From positions 1 to 64,000 of the forward strand of contig PGZZ01000012.1 of assembly GCA_002841545.1 (NCBI GenBank): a DNA stretch of 64,000 bases. The letters are read 5' to 3'. A model generated the notes under the pieces. That model saw only the letters and a list, made by a program, of their open reading frames with translations, did no database searches and was not told the origin of the DNA. A program made the position numbers and the translations under genes. This stretch comes from Firmicutes bacterium HGW-Firmicutes-16 (GTDB lineage Bacteria > Bacillota > Clostridia > Oscillospirales > Oscillospiraceae). Positions 26,090 through 35,510 of the stretch are shown here, piece after piece (within the stretch, counting starts at the first letter, position 1; every line of letters starts with the position of its first letter).

Positions 26090-26123
26090 TTCCTGTCCTC
26101 CAAATCTGTTTTCTGTACTCTGC

Positions 26124-28787
26124 TTATCCGTCTATCAGTCCATATTTCACCTTTATGCGTTCAAGCTTTTCGAGAAGTGGCTGAGAAATGAACCACAAAA
26201 ATGTAACCGTAGCCGCAGCGTGCACGAGGTCTATTGGAAAACCGATGACGCAGGCGGCCAGGAGCATCTCAAAGGTCGGGTTCGGCTGGTACATGAGAAC
26301 CGTCGCTGGGTTCATAAGCCCGCCGTATACAATGATCGTCACGAGCACGCCGAAAATACTGAGGGAAAGCCTGTTTCTCTGTATTAGGCCTTTACTAAAC
26401 AGAATCCCCGCGAGAAAACCGGCAATGCCCATCGCAAACATCTGCCATGGCGTCCACGGGCCCTGGCCGAACAGCATGTTGCTTGCAAACATGGTTATTG
26501 CCCCGACAAGGAAGCCTGTCTCTCCTCCGAAGGCCACGCCCGAAATAATAACGATGGCAAGTACCGGTTTGAACCCCGGCAGAGCGAAAAAGGCCGCGCG
26601 TCCGGATATGCCAAGAGCGCAGAGGACGGCAATCACGACAAGCTCCCGTGCCTGCGGCCTGCGACTTTCGAACATAAGACCGAAGGGCAGCATGGACTCC
26701 AGAATGACCAGCAGCGAGATGAAGTAATACTTTCTGTCGCCGAGAAAATGAATCCCGACAAATACCGTAAGCGGAACGGCTATGAATATCACCAGTGCCG
26801 ACAAAAGCGTACGCTTTGACAGACGGCGCTTTACTTTTTTTGTCTGCGCAAAATTGGAATTCTTGTCCGTTTTTCTTCCGCAAAATGCGAGAACGAGCAT
26901 CGACGCTATTAAAATCAGGTAAACTGAGCTATATTTTCTATTATGCCCCTCCAGAGCTCCACTCGTCAAAATTTCCGTCACATCGACATTTCTAAGTGCA
27001 CAGACAAAATCACCAAGCACCACCATGCCAGAAGCCAAGGCAAGCAATCTTTGCCAGAGCGGAAGTTTTGGCTTGTTTATTTGTTTGTCGATAGACATCT
27101 GCGCAAAATCTTCATGACATTTGCTGTCCGTGCTAATATCGACTTCAGGTAGAACTTCGGTCTTTCCGCCGCAGGACAAAATTACTTCCTCCGCTGTGAC
27201 TGCGTTCGGAATCAGTCCCCGCGCCATGCGGCTGGCAGAGGTCGTATAGAAGCTGTTGCCGCCGAAAAACGCACGGGACGTGTTCTCCGTTACAATGGCG
27301 CCGTCAAAAAACAGTGCGCAGCGGTCGGCGTGCTCTGCGCAGAATTCCACATCATGACTCACCATAACGACGCAGACGCCGTTAACGGTGAGTTTTCTTA
27401 TTATGGCGGCAAAAATGCGCTTGAACTCCGCGTCCAAGCCCTTCGTAGGCTCGTCCAGCAGTAGCACCTTTGGACGCAGAAGCAAAACCTTGGCAAGCGC
27501 CGTACGCTGCATCTCACCGCCGGAGAGGTCGTAGGGGTGACGCGAGAGGAAATCCTCAATCCGGCACAGCTGAGCCATAATGAGTACCTGAGACCGCTTT
27601 TCCTCTTTTGTAAGCTCAGATTCCGAAAGCATGTCCAGAAGCTCTTCAAAAACCGTCTTTTTTACGAACAGGAACTTCGGATCCTGCGGAAGCGCGGCGA
27701 CAGGGCCGCTATTGAGCCTCACATTGCCCCTGTATGGTTTCTTTTGGCGGGCAACAATTGATAGCGCAGTGGTTTTTCCTGTGCCGTTTCCGCCCAACAT
27801 ACACAATAATTCGCCGGAATACGCCTTAAAAGATAAGCCTTTAATAACTTCCGGCTCATTTTTGCCATAGCGAAACCAAACATTGTCAAGCTCGATTGCG
27901 GGAGCATCAAATTTAAAAACGGTCGGCTTTTCCGTCGGCAAAGGAAATAGCTCATGGTTTTCCGCAAAAGCACCTAGCCAGTCTCGCCCTTCCGAAATGC
28001 TGAGCGGACATGAAAGTCCGCTTTCAACCGCCGCCCAGACGCGCATGGGAGTCGCCATGGACCGGAACATCGGGTGTCCCAAGGCTTTAAGCGCTACGCC
28101 GATTTCCTCTGGCGGCCTGTCGCAGATAATCTTCCCTCCGTCCAGAACGATAACGCGCGTGGCAATAGGGAGAACCTCCTCCAGATGGTGTCCTGTGAGG
28201 ATGACCGTCGTGCCGAGTTCTCTGATTATTTTACCAACCATTGAGAGAAATTCTCCGGCGGCGATTGGGTCAAGCTGACAGGTCGGCTCGTCCAGAATCA
28301 ACACCGAGGGCTGCATGACCATCACTGACGCGAGATTCAAAAGCTGCTTCTGTCCGCCAGATAGCTCAGCTATATCCTTGTGAAACCAGCTTTGTATGCC
28401 GAAAAAGCTGGCTGTTTCCGCGACTCTCAAGCGTATCGTCGGCGTGTTCATGCCCAGACTTTCAAGCCCGAAGGCCAGTTCATGCCACACCTTATCCGTG
28501 ACCGCCTGATTTTCCGGCGACTGCTGCACATAGCCGATGCTCGAGGCCTGATGCCTCATATCAGCATTCTCAAGCGGCTTTCCCTCAAACAAAATCTCTC
28601 CGCTGCGCTCGCCGTGTGGCGCGAGAACAGTCTTTAGCTGACGTAAAAGCGTGGATTTGCCGCATCCGGAAAGTCCGATTAAGGCGATAAATTCGCCAGA
28701 CGCTAACCGAAACGACAGGTTTTTCAGCACAGGCTCTTTCTGTCCTGGATATGTAAAGGTCAGATTGCGGACATCAAAGACTTCCAT
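26124..28787 (-). CDS. ECF transporter fusion: EcfA-EcfA'-S component
   Basis: This 887-residue protein has two NBDs: NBD1 with GLSGCGKSTLLR, LSGGQKQLLN and LILDEPTCQLD; NBD2 (about 295-500) with GGNGTGKTTALS, LSGGEMQRTA and LLLDEPTKGLD. Two linker helices follow (about 585-640), then a domain of about 220 residues with six membrane helices (ELVVIAVLCALGISGRAAF; PVLAIVIISGVAFGGETGF) typical of ECF S-components. An S-component fused to the ATPases keeps all but EcfT in one chain. The riboswitch and partner proteins suggest cobalamin or a corrinoid as cargo. It overlaps ecfT by 28 bases. Confidence 0.88.
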   Translation of the reverse strand: MEVFDVRNLTFTYPGQKEPVLKNLSFRLASGEFIALIGLSGCGKSTLLRQLKTVLAPHGERSGEILFEGKPLENADMRHQASSIGYVQQSPENQAVTDKVWHELAFGLESLGMNTPTIRLRVAETASFFGIQSWFHKDIAELSGGQKQLLNLASVMVMQPSVLILDEPTCQLDPIAAGEFLSMVGKIIRELGTTVILTGHHLEEVLPIATRVIVLDGGKIICDRPPEEIGVALKALGHPMFRSMATPMRVWAAVESGLSCPLSISEGRDWLGAFAENHELFPLPTEKPTVFKFDAPAIELDNVWFRYGKNEPEVIKGLSFKAYSGELLCMLGGNGTGKTTALSIVARQKKPYRGNVRLNSGPVAALPQDPKFLFVKKTVFEELLDMLSESELTKEEKRSQVLIMAQLCRIEDFLSRHPYDLSGGEMQRTALAKVLLLRPKVLLLDEPTKGLDAEFKRIFAAIIRKLTVNGVCVVMVSHDVEFCAEHADRCALFFDGAIVTENTSRAFFGGNSFYTTSASRMARGLIPNAVTAEEVILSCGGKTEVLPEVDISTDSKCHEDFAQMSIDKQINKPKLPLWQRLLALASGMVVLGDFVCALRNVDVTEILTSGALEGHNRKYSSVYLILIASMLVLAFCGRKTDKNSNFAQTKKVKRRLSKRTLLSALVIFIAVPLTVFVGIHFLGDRKYYFISLLVILESMLPFGLMFESRRPQARELVVIAVLCALGISGRAAFFALPGFKPVLAIVIISGVAFGGETGFLVGAITMFASNMLFGQGPWTPWQMFAMGIAGFLAGILFSKGLIQRNRLSLSIFGVLVTIIVYGGLMNPATVLMYQPNPTFEMLLAACVIGFPIDLVHAAATVTFLWFISQPLLEKLERIKVKYGLIDG

Positions 28788-29650
28788 TTCCGTTCCTCCC
28801 TCACACTTAAAAATAATGGCATGGCGCAGAGCGCAAGCCAGACAAAAAACACGCTTATGGTATAGGGCTCATTAAGCGCACCCGAGGCCGACGGGTAATA
28901 CCGCCAGACGATACCGCCGGAAACTGCGGCGGCAAGAATGTACGTTGAGCAGAAAAGAATAAATATAAGCGCATATGTGTCGCGGCTTTCAAAACGGAAG
29001 ATAGAAAAAGCCGTCCTTTTGGGCAGCCCGTAACCGCGGCTTTTCATGCTGTCCGCCGTTTCAATGGCGTTTTCCAACGCCCATGTGACAGCCGAGGACA
29101 AAACCTTAAAACCAAGCCGAATCCGTCCGATTATTCCGCCTGATAAAACGCCTTTTCTGAGGGCCCGCTGCGCTTCTGCCGCCGCTTTTATTCTGGTGCT
29201 GAAAAGAGGCACAAAACGAAGGGCCATCGAAAGCAACAGCCCAAGTGCGGGAACCATTCGTCCGAATAAATACACGAATTTTTCTGAGTTAATAACGCTG
29301 TTAAAACAGGTAACCCATTCGATGCCCGTCACCAGCATGGCCGCGGCGGCAAGCCCGTATAGTATGGCTTCCAGCGTAAGCGGATTACCGCTCGGGAGCC
29401 AGCAAAGTATAGTCACGCCCTCATGGTTAAAAACAGGGTTAAGCGCGGCAGTCATGAGCATCAGCGGCAGCAGGTATTGCAGAGAAGTTCGGAGAACCTT
29501 TCCGCCTGTGAGCCGCGCTGCATAGTACAAGGCGCACACAAGTGCGATAAAAAGCATGACAGGATGCATAAACAGCATGGAAAAAGCGAATACGGCCGTA
29601 AACCATGCAAAATTGACGATAGGGTGATAGCACGAAAAAGCATCGTTCAA
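28760..29650 (-). CDS. ecfT: ECF transporter transmembrane subunit EcfT
   Basis: This 296-residue CbiQ/EcfT-type protein has about six helices and the coupling signatures AAEAQRALRKG and ETADSMKSRGYGLPKR, the second matching the conserved Ser-Arg-Gly. It pairs with the EcfA-EcfA'-S fusion encoded downstream. It overlaps the DUF4430 gene upstream by four bases. It is distinct in sequence from the EcfT at 14142-14885, so the window has two dedicated ECF systems. Confidence 0.88.
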   Translation of the reverse strand: MNDAFSCYHPIVNFAWFTAVFAFSMLFMHPVMLFIALVCALYYAARLTGGKVLRTSLQYLLPLMLMTAALNPVFNHEGVTILCWLPSGNPLTLEAILYGLAAAAMLVTGIEWVTCFNSVINSEKFVYLFGRMVPALGLLLSMALRFVPLFSTRIKAAAEAQRALRKGVLSGGIIGRIRLGFKVLSSAVTWALENAIETADSMKSRGYGLPKRTAFSIFRFESRDTYALIFILFCSTYILAAAVSGGIVWRYYPSASGALNEPYTISVFFVWLALCAMPLFLSVREERKWKSLMSAI

Positions 29651-30354
29651 GCGCTCGCCTCCTCTACATCGCGGCCAAGATCGCAGGTGTACACAAATGC
29701 AATGTTATCTCTGTCCGAAAGCTTGTACTCGCCGCATCCGACATTGGGAAACACACCGTTGACCGTAAACATCCAGCCCGACAGCTCGCCGCAGTCCAGC
29801 TCGTAAAGGTTGCATATGCCCTCAATATACACAGTGTTGTACAGCGGCGAAACGGAAAATTCAAGGTGCATATCTCGGGCTTTAAGCTCCCGTTTAAGTA
29901 CGTCTAAAACCGTTTCCCCCTCGGTATATTTAACATCCGTCAGGTTCAGCAGCCAGCCATCCGTGGGAGCAAGAGTCTCTTTTCCCTTCGTGAGCTTGTC
30001 AATATTATCCAGAATTGTTTTGCAGCTGATAGTCAGCGAACAGGTTGACGACGCTGTCTCCGGCGGCGCTGTTTCCTCGGGCTGCGCGGAGGTTACGGGC
30101 GCGAGAGTATCCGACGGCTTTGACGAGGGATTCTTCATGGCGGCGTTTGAATCCGTGCTTTCTGAGGGCGCGGCTGAAATTTCCGGCGAAACGGCGTTTA
30201 CCGATGATGGGGCCGCCGAAGTGTCTTGTACTGATACCGATGCGGCAGCGCCAGGTCCGGAATTGGAAACCGAGCCGTTTTGGATGAAAAATGCTACGGC
30301 GAGTACAATCGCGACAGCAAGAGCGGCTATGAGCCTTTTTAGGTTTGGCTTCAT
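29647..30354 (-). CDS. Membrane-anchored DUF4430 (transcobalamin C-terminal-like) protein
   Basis: This 235-residue protein has an N-terminal membrane anchor (about 9-26), a Ser/Pro/Ala/Thr-rich wall-spanning linker (about 30-105) and a DUF4430 domain (about 125-230). The domain shows the diagnostic CGELSGWMFTVNG, then FPNVGCGEYKLSDRDNIAFVY. DUF4430 is the fold of the beta domain of intrinsic factor and transcobalamin. Placed at the membrane next to EcfT, it could hand a corrinoid to the transporter. This function is inferred from the fold family and riboswitch context. Confidence 0.85.
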   Translation of the reverse strand: MKPNLKRLIAALAVAIVLAVAFFIQNGSVSNSGPGAAASVSVQDTSAAPSSVNAVSPEISAAPSESTDSNAAMKNPSSKPSDTLAPVTSAQPEETAPPETASSTCSLTISCKTILDNIDKLTKGKETLAPTDGWLLNLTDVKYTEGETVLDVLKRELKARDMHLEFSVSPLYNTVYIEGICNLYELDCGELSGWMFTVNGVFPNVGCGEYKLSDRDNIAFVYTCDLGRDVEEASA

Positions 30355-31745
30355 ATCCTTCCGGCCTCGTTAAGCAAGTCGTACATCTGCGACGCCACCT
30401 CGCGGCGTGTTATGCAGACGGAGGAAGGCATCCAGCTTTCGTCCGCTTTATCGCGCAGTCCCAGCAGAACGCTGGCGCGGGAGAGCATGATACGAGCCTC
30501 CACGTCCGTTATAGTGCCGTTCGGCGTGAAGATCGTCGCGGAGCTTCCTTTGATTATGCAGGCTCCGTAAGCCGCACCGACATAGCCGGAATACCACGCG
30601 CTTTCCGGCACATCCGTAAATACGGCCGACGTTTTCTTTTCAAGCCCCAGCGCCTTTACAGCTATGGCACAAAATTCCGCGCGCGTCATGGTTTTGTCAG
30701 GCGCGAAAAGCCCTCCGCCCATGCCGCTTATCAGTCCGGAGTTTGCGAGAGTCTCAATTTCATTCTGCTCCGCGAGCCCCTTTATGTCCGAAAAGCTCAC
30801 CATTCTGTAGAGACTGACTTCGCCGTTCTCCGCACGAAGAGCTGCCGCGAGCGCGAGCAGAGCCTGTTCTGTGGCAGTACCATTGAACCCTCCGCCCTTA
30901 ACATGCTCAAAGCTGCCGTCGGAAAGCTGATAGGTCAAAAGCTTGTCCAATGGCGAGTTCCCGTTTTTTATAAACCGGTCATCATCAAGGCTTATTCCCA
31001 GCTCGCCTAACGCGACGATAACCTGTGCGCAGCTCTCGGAATTTGCCGTACCTCCGCTCGAATATCCGCCATCGCTGCTCTGAAGCGAGGAGAGCAGCAC
31101 GACAGCATGCTCAACAGCCTTTGAAACGCCGTCCATCGACCTATACTTTGAAAGAGCGCAGAGCGCCATCGCGGTCATATCCGGATCGGAGGTCGAACCC
31201 GAAAACGCCCAGCCGCCGCCCGACAGCTCTTGCGAAAGGATGTATTTCACATACATTTCACGTGTCGCCTGAGTCTTGGCGTTAGTGCTTTTCTGAATTT
31301 CATATAGTCTGCTGTCTAGCGCGATAAGCGCCCAGACGGGCCCATTAATTCCTTGCAAGACGGTCATATCGTAATCGCCGAGCGGTAGCGCAAGGTCGTA
31401 GCCGTCCACATTTGCCGCGTCAAATCCAGAGGCGGTCAGCCCGAGGATTACACGGGAATACTCGGTATATTTCCGGCTGTTCAGAACGCCGCCGCAGTCT
31501 TTGACGGTATCGGCTACGGAATTATAATAGGTCTTTCCCCAAGCACCCGTCAGCTCAGCTCCGCCGCGGCAAAGACCTATCGTGACCCACTCACCGCCGC
31601 AAACTGGCTTGTCCGACGTTTTCGTGCAGTATTCCGCCGCGCTGCTGTAAGCACTTTGCAGCTTTGTATCAGATGCGGCAACGACGCCAATACTCAGGTT
31701 TATGGCAATGACTAGCGCCATAATCGCGCTTGCAGTCTTTTTCAT
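30351..31745 (-). CDS. Exported alpha/alpha-barrel (prenyltransferase/squalene-oxidase repeat) protein with SLH repeats
   Basis: A signal peptide (KTASAIMALVIAINLSIGVVAAS) is followed by an alpha/alpha toroid (about 30-290) with repeat cores such as SGGGWAFSG, SDPDMTAMALCALS, SDGGYSSGGTANSES and SDGSFEH. These are the QW-like repeats of prenyltransferase/terpene-cyclase folds, which is also the fold of the N-terminal domain of intrinsic factor. SLH repeats (about 295-460: FSDIKGLAEQNEIETLANSGLISG, FTDVPESAWYSGYV) anchor it to the cell wall. I use ATG 31745; GTG 31754 is an alternative. It probably acts with the DUF4430 proteins in binding cobalamin. Confidence 0.82.
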   Translation of the reverse strand: MKKTASAIMALVIAINLSIGVVAASDTKLQSAYSSAAEYCTKTSDKPVCGGEWVTIGLCRGGAELTGAWGKTYYNSVADTVKDCGGVLNSRKYTEYSRVILGLTASGFDAANVDGYDLALPLGDYDMTVLQGINGPVWALIALDSRLYEIQKSTNAKTQATREMYVKYILSQELSGGGWAFSGSTSDPDMTAMALCALSKYRSMDGVSKAVEHAVVLLSSLQSSDGGYSSGGTANSESCAQVIVALGELGISLDDDRFIKNGNSPLDKLLTYQLSDGSFEHVKGGGFNGTATEQALLALAAALRAENGEVSLYRMVSFSDIKGLAEQNEIETLANSGLISGMGGGLFAPDKTMTRAEFCAIAVKALGLEKKTSAVFTDVPESAWYSGYVGAAYGACIIKGSSATIFTPNGTITDVEARIMLSRASVLLGLRDKADESWMPSSVCITRREVASQMYDLLNEAGRI

Positions 31746-31804
31746 ACCTTCCACACGCTCCTTTTAGTTCGAGTTTCTTCAAGAAAGCTCCTGATTACCT
31801 GCCG

Positions 31805-33553
31805 TTATGCTTTGATGCTTTTCATAAACCGTGTGATAACCGCCGCCGCCTCGCACCTTGTAGCGGCGCCCGAGGGCGAAAGCGTCTCTGAGCTTGTGCC
31901 GTTGATGATTCCCGCACCCAGCGCCCAGCGCAGGCCCGGATATGCCCACTCGCTGATTTGCAACGAGTCGTCATAGTTGAGTATGTTCGTATCATCGCCG
32001 GCGCTGACGTCATAGCCCTTGTATTTCGCGTAGCGGTAGATGATTGTAACCAGCTGTTCCCGCGTGATATTGTCGTTAGCACCGAAGCTTCCGTCGCCGT
32101 AGCCGTTGACAATGCCGTTTTTCGATGCCCAGATAACCGCGTTATAGCACCACTGGCTGCTGTCAGAAACATCCTTGAATTCGCTTGCACCGGTAAGCGC
32201 GGGGCTGCCCGCCATACGGTACAGCACGGTGACAAGCATGGCGCGGGACATGACGGTCTTTGGCTCAAAGGCCGTATCTGCGGTTCCGGCCATTAAGCCT
32301 TTTTCCCAGGTATATTGGACGTACTGCACATACCATTCGCCGGCTTTAACGTCCGCAAAGCGGTATTCCACAGGAATATCCGCCGCTGAAATTACGACAA
32401 AGGTGGAGAGCGACGCGGTATTAAAGCTCAGCAAGCCGTTCGTATCGACAGAGCCCATAAAAATTTCATAGCTGCCGTCGTCCTTCAGATGAAGAATTGA
32501 GAGCGTCTGATTTTTGTAAGCCGCACCGACGGAGACGCTGATTGTCATAGTGCCAAAGCCGCTTTTTATCTCAGTGTCTCCCGCTTTTATTGAAACGTCA
32601 AGGGCCGCAATCGTTTTGCTGTTTGAAACCACGGCAAACTTGCTCGCAGCCGCATCGGTCTTTACGATCTCAACACTAAGCTTTTCGTTGGAGCCGAGTT
32701 TGTCCGAAAGAGCCTTCGCTCCCGCTGCCGTCAGAGAAATATCTCCCGCTGCGGCGTCGACGGAAAAGCCCTTACCGGCAGCAACGATTTCGGAGAGTTT
32801 ATCGGGAGTGAAAGCCGCCGCACCCGTAACGTCGGCGGTAATGACTGTCTGCTGCGCGGTCGCAACGCCGCTAGATGTCGAATACATAGCTGTGGAACCG
32901 TCCTTTGTATAAAACCAAAGAATACTGTCACCCGGGGAAAGAGTACAGCTCGAAGCGTTGACATTTGGCGTCGCACCGTTTACCGAGTACAGCCAGCCGG
33001 ACATGCCGCCATAATCCAGTTCTTTAAAATTGGAGATTGCGGAGACGTAGTACCCACCATAAGTACTGCTCCATGCAGACGTGACGCTTAGGCCGGAACA
33101 GTTTTTAAGTACCGTATAGGCGGACATGCCGCTTGTATAGGTAAGCTGTTTGCTGTCGAGAAGCACGGAGCCGGGCCCATAGACCGTGAGAAAGACATTT
33201 TGCGCCGACGGGCTTCCGCCTCCTATAGCCAGAATCGAAAATGTACAGCTCGCGGTGTTCGAGCCTGCGCCGACAACGACGGTATAGGTACCCGCGCTCC
33301 AGTCCGTACCCGTTTTAAAGCTGTACGTCTTATTGGAAGTTGAGCTTGAAATCTGCTTTGTCCCTGTGGCGGCTTCTCCCAGGAAAACCTCTATTATCAG
33401 GTCGCTGCCTGCCGATAAAAGTACGTTTACCATGTCCCCCGCCGTATAGGAGGCTTGGTCGGTATCGACCGCCGGACCTGCCGCGAAAGCTGTCGGACAC
33501 AGCGACAGAATCAGAACGAGTACAAGCAGGAGGCTTAATATTCTTTTCTTCAT
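31805..33553 (-). CDS. Exported DUF4430 protein with SLH repeats
   Basis: This 582-residue protein has a signal peptide cleaved near CPTAFAAG, an Ig-like domain (about 27-112), a DUF4430 domain (about 118-225, with LDYGGMSGWLYSVNG and SPGDSILWFYTKDG), a beta-rich region (about 235-390), and three SLH repeats at the C-terminus (FADVKAGEWYVQYVQY, FKDVSDSSQWCYNAVIWA, SEWAYPGLRWALGAG). The protein should sit on the S-layer or wall polymer with the DUF4430 domain exposed. AGGAGAAAAAACAA precedes ATG 33553. Confidence 0.87.
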   Translation of the reverse strand: MKKRILSLLLVLVLILSLCPTAFAAGPAVDTDQASYTAGDMVNVLLSAGSDLIIEVFLGEAATGTKQISSSTSNKTYSFKTGTDWSAGTYTVVVGAGSNTASCTFSILAIGGGSPSAQNVFLTVYGPGSVLLDSKQLTYTSGMSAYTVLKNCSGLSVTSAWSSTYGGYYVSAISNFKELDYGGMSGWLYSVNGATPNVNASSCTLSPGDSILWFYTKDGSTAMYSTSSGVATAQQTVITADVTGAAAFTPDKLSEIVAAGKGFSVDAAAGDISLTAAGAKALSDKLGSNEKLSVEIVKTDAAASKFAVVSNSKTIAALDVSIKAGDTEIKSGFGTMTISVSVGAAYKNQTLSILHLKDDGSYEIFMGSVDTNGLLSFNTASLSTFVVISAADIPVEYRFADVKAGEWYVQYVQYTWEKGLMAGTADTAFEPKTVMSRAMLVTVLYRMAGSPALTGASEFKDVSDSSQWCYNAVIWASKNGIVNGYGDGSFGANDNITREQLVTIIYRYAKYKGYDVSAGDDTNILNYDDSLQISEWAYPGLRWALGAGIINGTSSETLSPSGAATRCEAAAVITRFMKSIKA

Positions 33554-33574
33554 TTGTTTTTTCTCCTATATCTG

Positions 33575-35182
33575 TCAGGAAACCGTAAGCGTGTCCACGA
33601 CGGATCCGTCTGACGCTTTGACGAGGCTTATTTCGATTTTAGAAGCGCCGGAGAGTTCGACGCTGCCGGAGGCAGGGATGGAGTCCCTCGCATATGCGGC
33701 TGTGAAGAAATAGAGACCCAGCCCGGTGGAATTCTTTGCCTGATATTTCAGATAGTAATTTCCGCTGTCAAGGCCGTTTGTCGCCGCCGTGACATATTTT
33801 GCGGTCATTACGCCGCCGGAGGTGGAGGCCCACGCATAGAGCCGCCCCACCTTGACAACCGCCTGACTGCCGACGCTGGTAATGGTCTTATCGTTTACGG
33901 TGTCTTTGATAACCACATAATAGTAATAGGTGCCCGGCGTAGTCGTATCTGGATAAAACATAAAGTTGTAGTAGTTTCCGTAAGTATTAACATAGGAGTT
34001 GTAATAACTGATATTGTCAACGGTTCCGCTTGCGCCTGAGGTGGGGATACTTACGGAGGTATAACCGCTGCCCGTTGCGCTGTAGGTGCCGCTGTAATAC
34101 ACGGTAACATTAAGCTTACTCATATCGCTCAAAGTTACGTTCGTGCAGGCGCTCAAATATCGGAATACGGTCGAGGACACGCTGTCGTAGCCATAGCGCA
34201 GGTTTGACGGCGTTTCGCCCGCAGCGCAAGTGAGTGGGCTGGCGTTTGTCCAGTTATTGCCGAGCATTGAATAGTCATAGCCACCCGAAAAATAGAACGC
34301 AAGATCAGAGGCGGAGGTCATGTTAACCGCAACGTAATATTCATATTCCTCCGAGCCTTCAACTATGCAGAAAACATCACCGTCCGAAAAGGATATTGCT
34401 GTGTTTAGGCCAGTAAGATAGCTGCTCATGTAGTACTTGTTATCATAACTGCTTAGGTATGTAGAATAGATTTTTACGGTTTTGGAAGCGCTGTGGGGCG
34501 TTGCGCTGACCTTGAAGCTCGTCGCGTCGGCGAGTGTGGTGAGCTTATACATCCCTGCGGTACTGTCATAAGCAAAGCTGCTGCCATCACTGCCAAAGGA
34601 AAAACCCGTAACTGAAGTGGAGGTGCCCGCAGCGCTTGCGCCTGTCACGCCGTCAACGCCGTCCGCGCTCTGATAGGCGACACAGATTGTTTCGCCGCTG
34701 CTCACTATGTAACTGCCAAGTCCCAGATTTGCGTAATAGTATGCGCTTCCGACCTTGTGGTAGAAAGACCAGTAGTTGTAACCACTGGAGTAGTCGCTTG
34801 CCATCCCATTTACGGCATTCAGCATACCGGATGAATGGTCATAGGAGACACTTCCGGCATCCAGCACATCCTTTACCGCCGTCCACACGCTGCTTCCGGA
34901 GGGTACAACAATGCCGACAGTACCGGTTGTGTAATCGACGCTGTAGATGTCGCCGGAGTCAAGTACCGTATCCGCGGAAGCAGATATTGACTTGGTCGTA
35001 CCGTTGAACAGGTACCCGCTCCATGCCGGAGATGCGTAATTCGAGTTGTTTTGGATAATCACGTTGACGACGATTGTGCCGTCCGCAAGTGCCGCTGCCG
35101 CGCTTGCTGTTACAGTGAGCCCTGAAAACAGGCACACCACCATAGTCAGGATAATTAAAAGGGACAATGCTTTCTTCTTCAT
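33575..35182 (-). CDS. Exported DUF4430 protein, first gene of the cobalamin operon
   Basis: This 535-residue protein starts at ATG 35182 with a clear signal peptide (MKKKALSLLIILTMVVCLFS, cleaved near TASAAA) and GGAGGAAGACCGA upstream. An in-frame extension to 35497 runs through the riboswitch leader and is not coding. A DUF4430-like domain (about 30-160: AVNGMASDYSSGYNYWSFYH, SGETICVAY) is followed by Tyr/Ser-rich beta domains (SYYNSYVNTYGNYYNF). No SLH repeat or sortase motif is seen, so it may be released or held by its partners. It lies 22 bases ahead of the next gene. Confidence 0.83.
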   Translation of the reverse strand: MKKKALSLLIILTMVVCLFSGLTVTASAAAALADGTIVVNVIIQNNSNYASPAWSGYLFNGTTKSISASADTVLDSGDIYSVDYTTGTVGIVVPSGSSVWTAVKDVLDAGSVSYDHSSGMLNAVNGMASDYSSGYNYWSFYHKVGSAYYYANLGLGSYIVSSGETICVAYQSADGVDGVTGASAAGTSTSVTGFSFGSDGSSFAYDSTAGMYKLTTLADATSFKVSATPHSASKTVKIYSTYLSSYDNKYYMSSYLTGLNTAISFSDGDVFCIVEGSEEYEYYVAVNMTSASDLAFYFSGGYDYSMLGNNWTNASPLTCAAGETPSNLRYGYDSVSSTVFRYLSACTNVTLSDMSKLNVTVYYSGTYSATGSGYTSVSIPTSGASGTVDNISYYNSYVNTYGNYYNFMFYPDTTTPGTYYYYVVIKDTVNDKTITSVGSQAVVKVGRLYAWASTSGGVMTAKYVTAATNGLDSGNYYLKYQAKNSTGLGLYFFTAAYARDSIPASGSVELSGASKIEISLVKASDGSVVDTLTVS

Positions 35183-35218
35183 TCGGTCTTCCTCCAATAA
35201 TATAAATATAAAACAAAA

Positions 35219-35291
35219 GCGCTGCCGCATGGTCAGCTTTGGAAACTCGCTTTGTTCCTGCGACTCCAAATCAGACCATGCGGCAGCGCTC
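35219..35291 (-). terminator. Riboswitch expression platform: intrinsic terminator
   Basis: On the minus strand a 17-bp perfect stem (35291-35275 with 35235-35219; AGCGCTGCCGCATGGTC and its complement) encloses a 39-base loop and is followed directly by TTTTGTTTTAT. It lies between the aptamer and the first gene (ATG 35182), where ligand-dependent termination would act. Confidence 0.8.
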
Positions 35292-35384
35292 ACTCCAGTT
35301 TGCGACTTAAGGGCAAACAAAAAATGCCCGTAAGCCAAAACTGCAGCGGACGATATTAGTATCCGCATTTTCTGGTTTCGGCAG

Positions 35385-35505
35385 AAACACTTCACCCGCC
35401 CCCACGTATCTGACTTGGCGTTTACACGCCGCACAGTGACCGACTCGTGGGTTCTTACCCCTTTCCATGTTCCGCATTTAAGCGGCGGGGCGAGCAATTA
35501 TTAAT
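35385..35505 (-). promoter_or_regulatory. Cobalamin riboswitch (short, class-II-like)
   Basis: On the minus strand the leader shows, in order, GGGGTAAGAACCC (like the GGUGAAAUUCC segment), GAGTCGGTCACTGT (like GCGGUCCCGCCACUGU), a hairpin GGCGTGTAAACGCC and AAGTCAGATAC (like the conserved AGUCAGAUACC). Outer segments CGCCCCGCC and GGGGGCGGG pair to close it, and CCCACG pairs with CGTGGG around the core. This fits a compact cobalamin aptamer. It precedes the DUF4430/ECF operon and a terminator, consistent with repression when corrinoid is plentiful. Identified by eye, not by covariance search. Confidence 0.7.
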
Positions 35506-35510
35506 TTTGT

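Noticed and set aside
35183-35497. N-terminal extension of the first DUF4430 protein by 105 residues
   Set aside because: It translates the riboswitch and terminator; a signal peptide with a good ribosome site starts at 35182.
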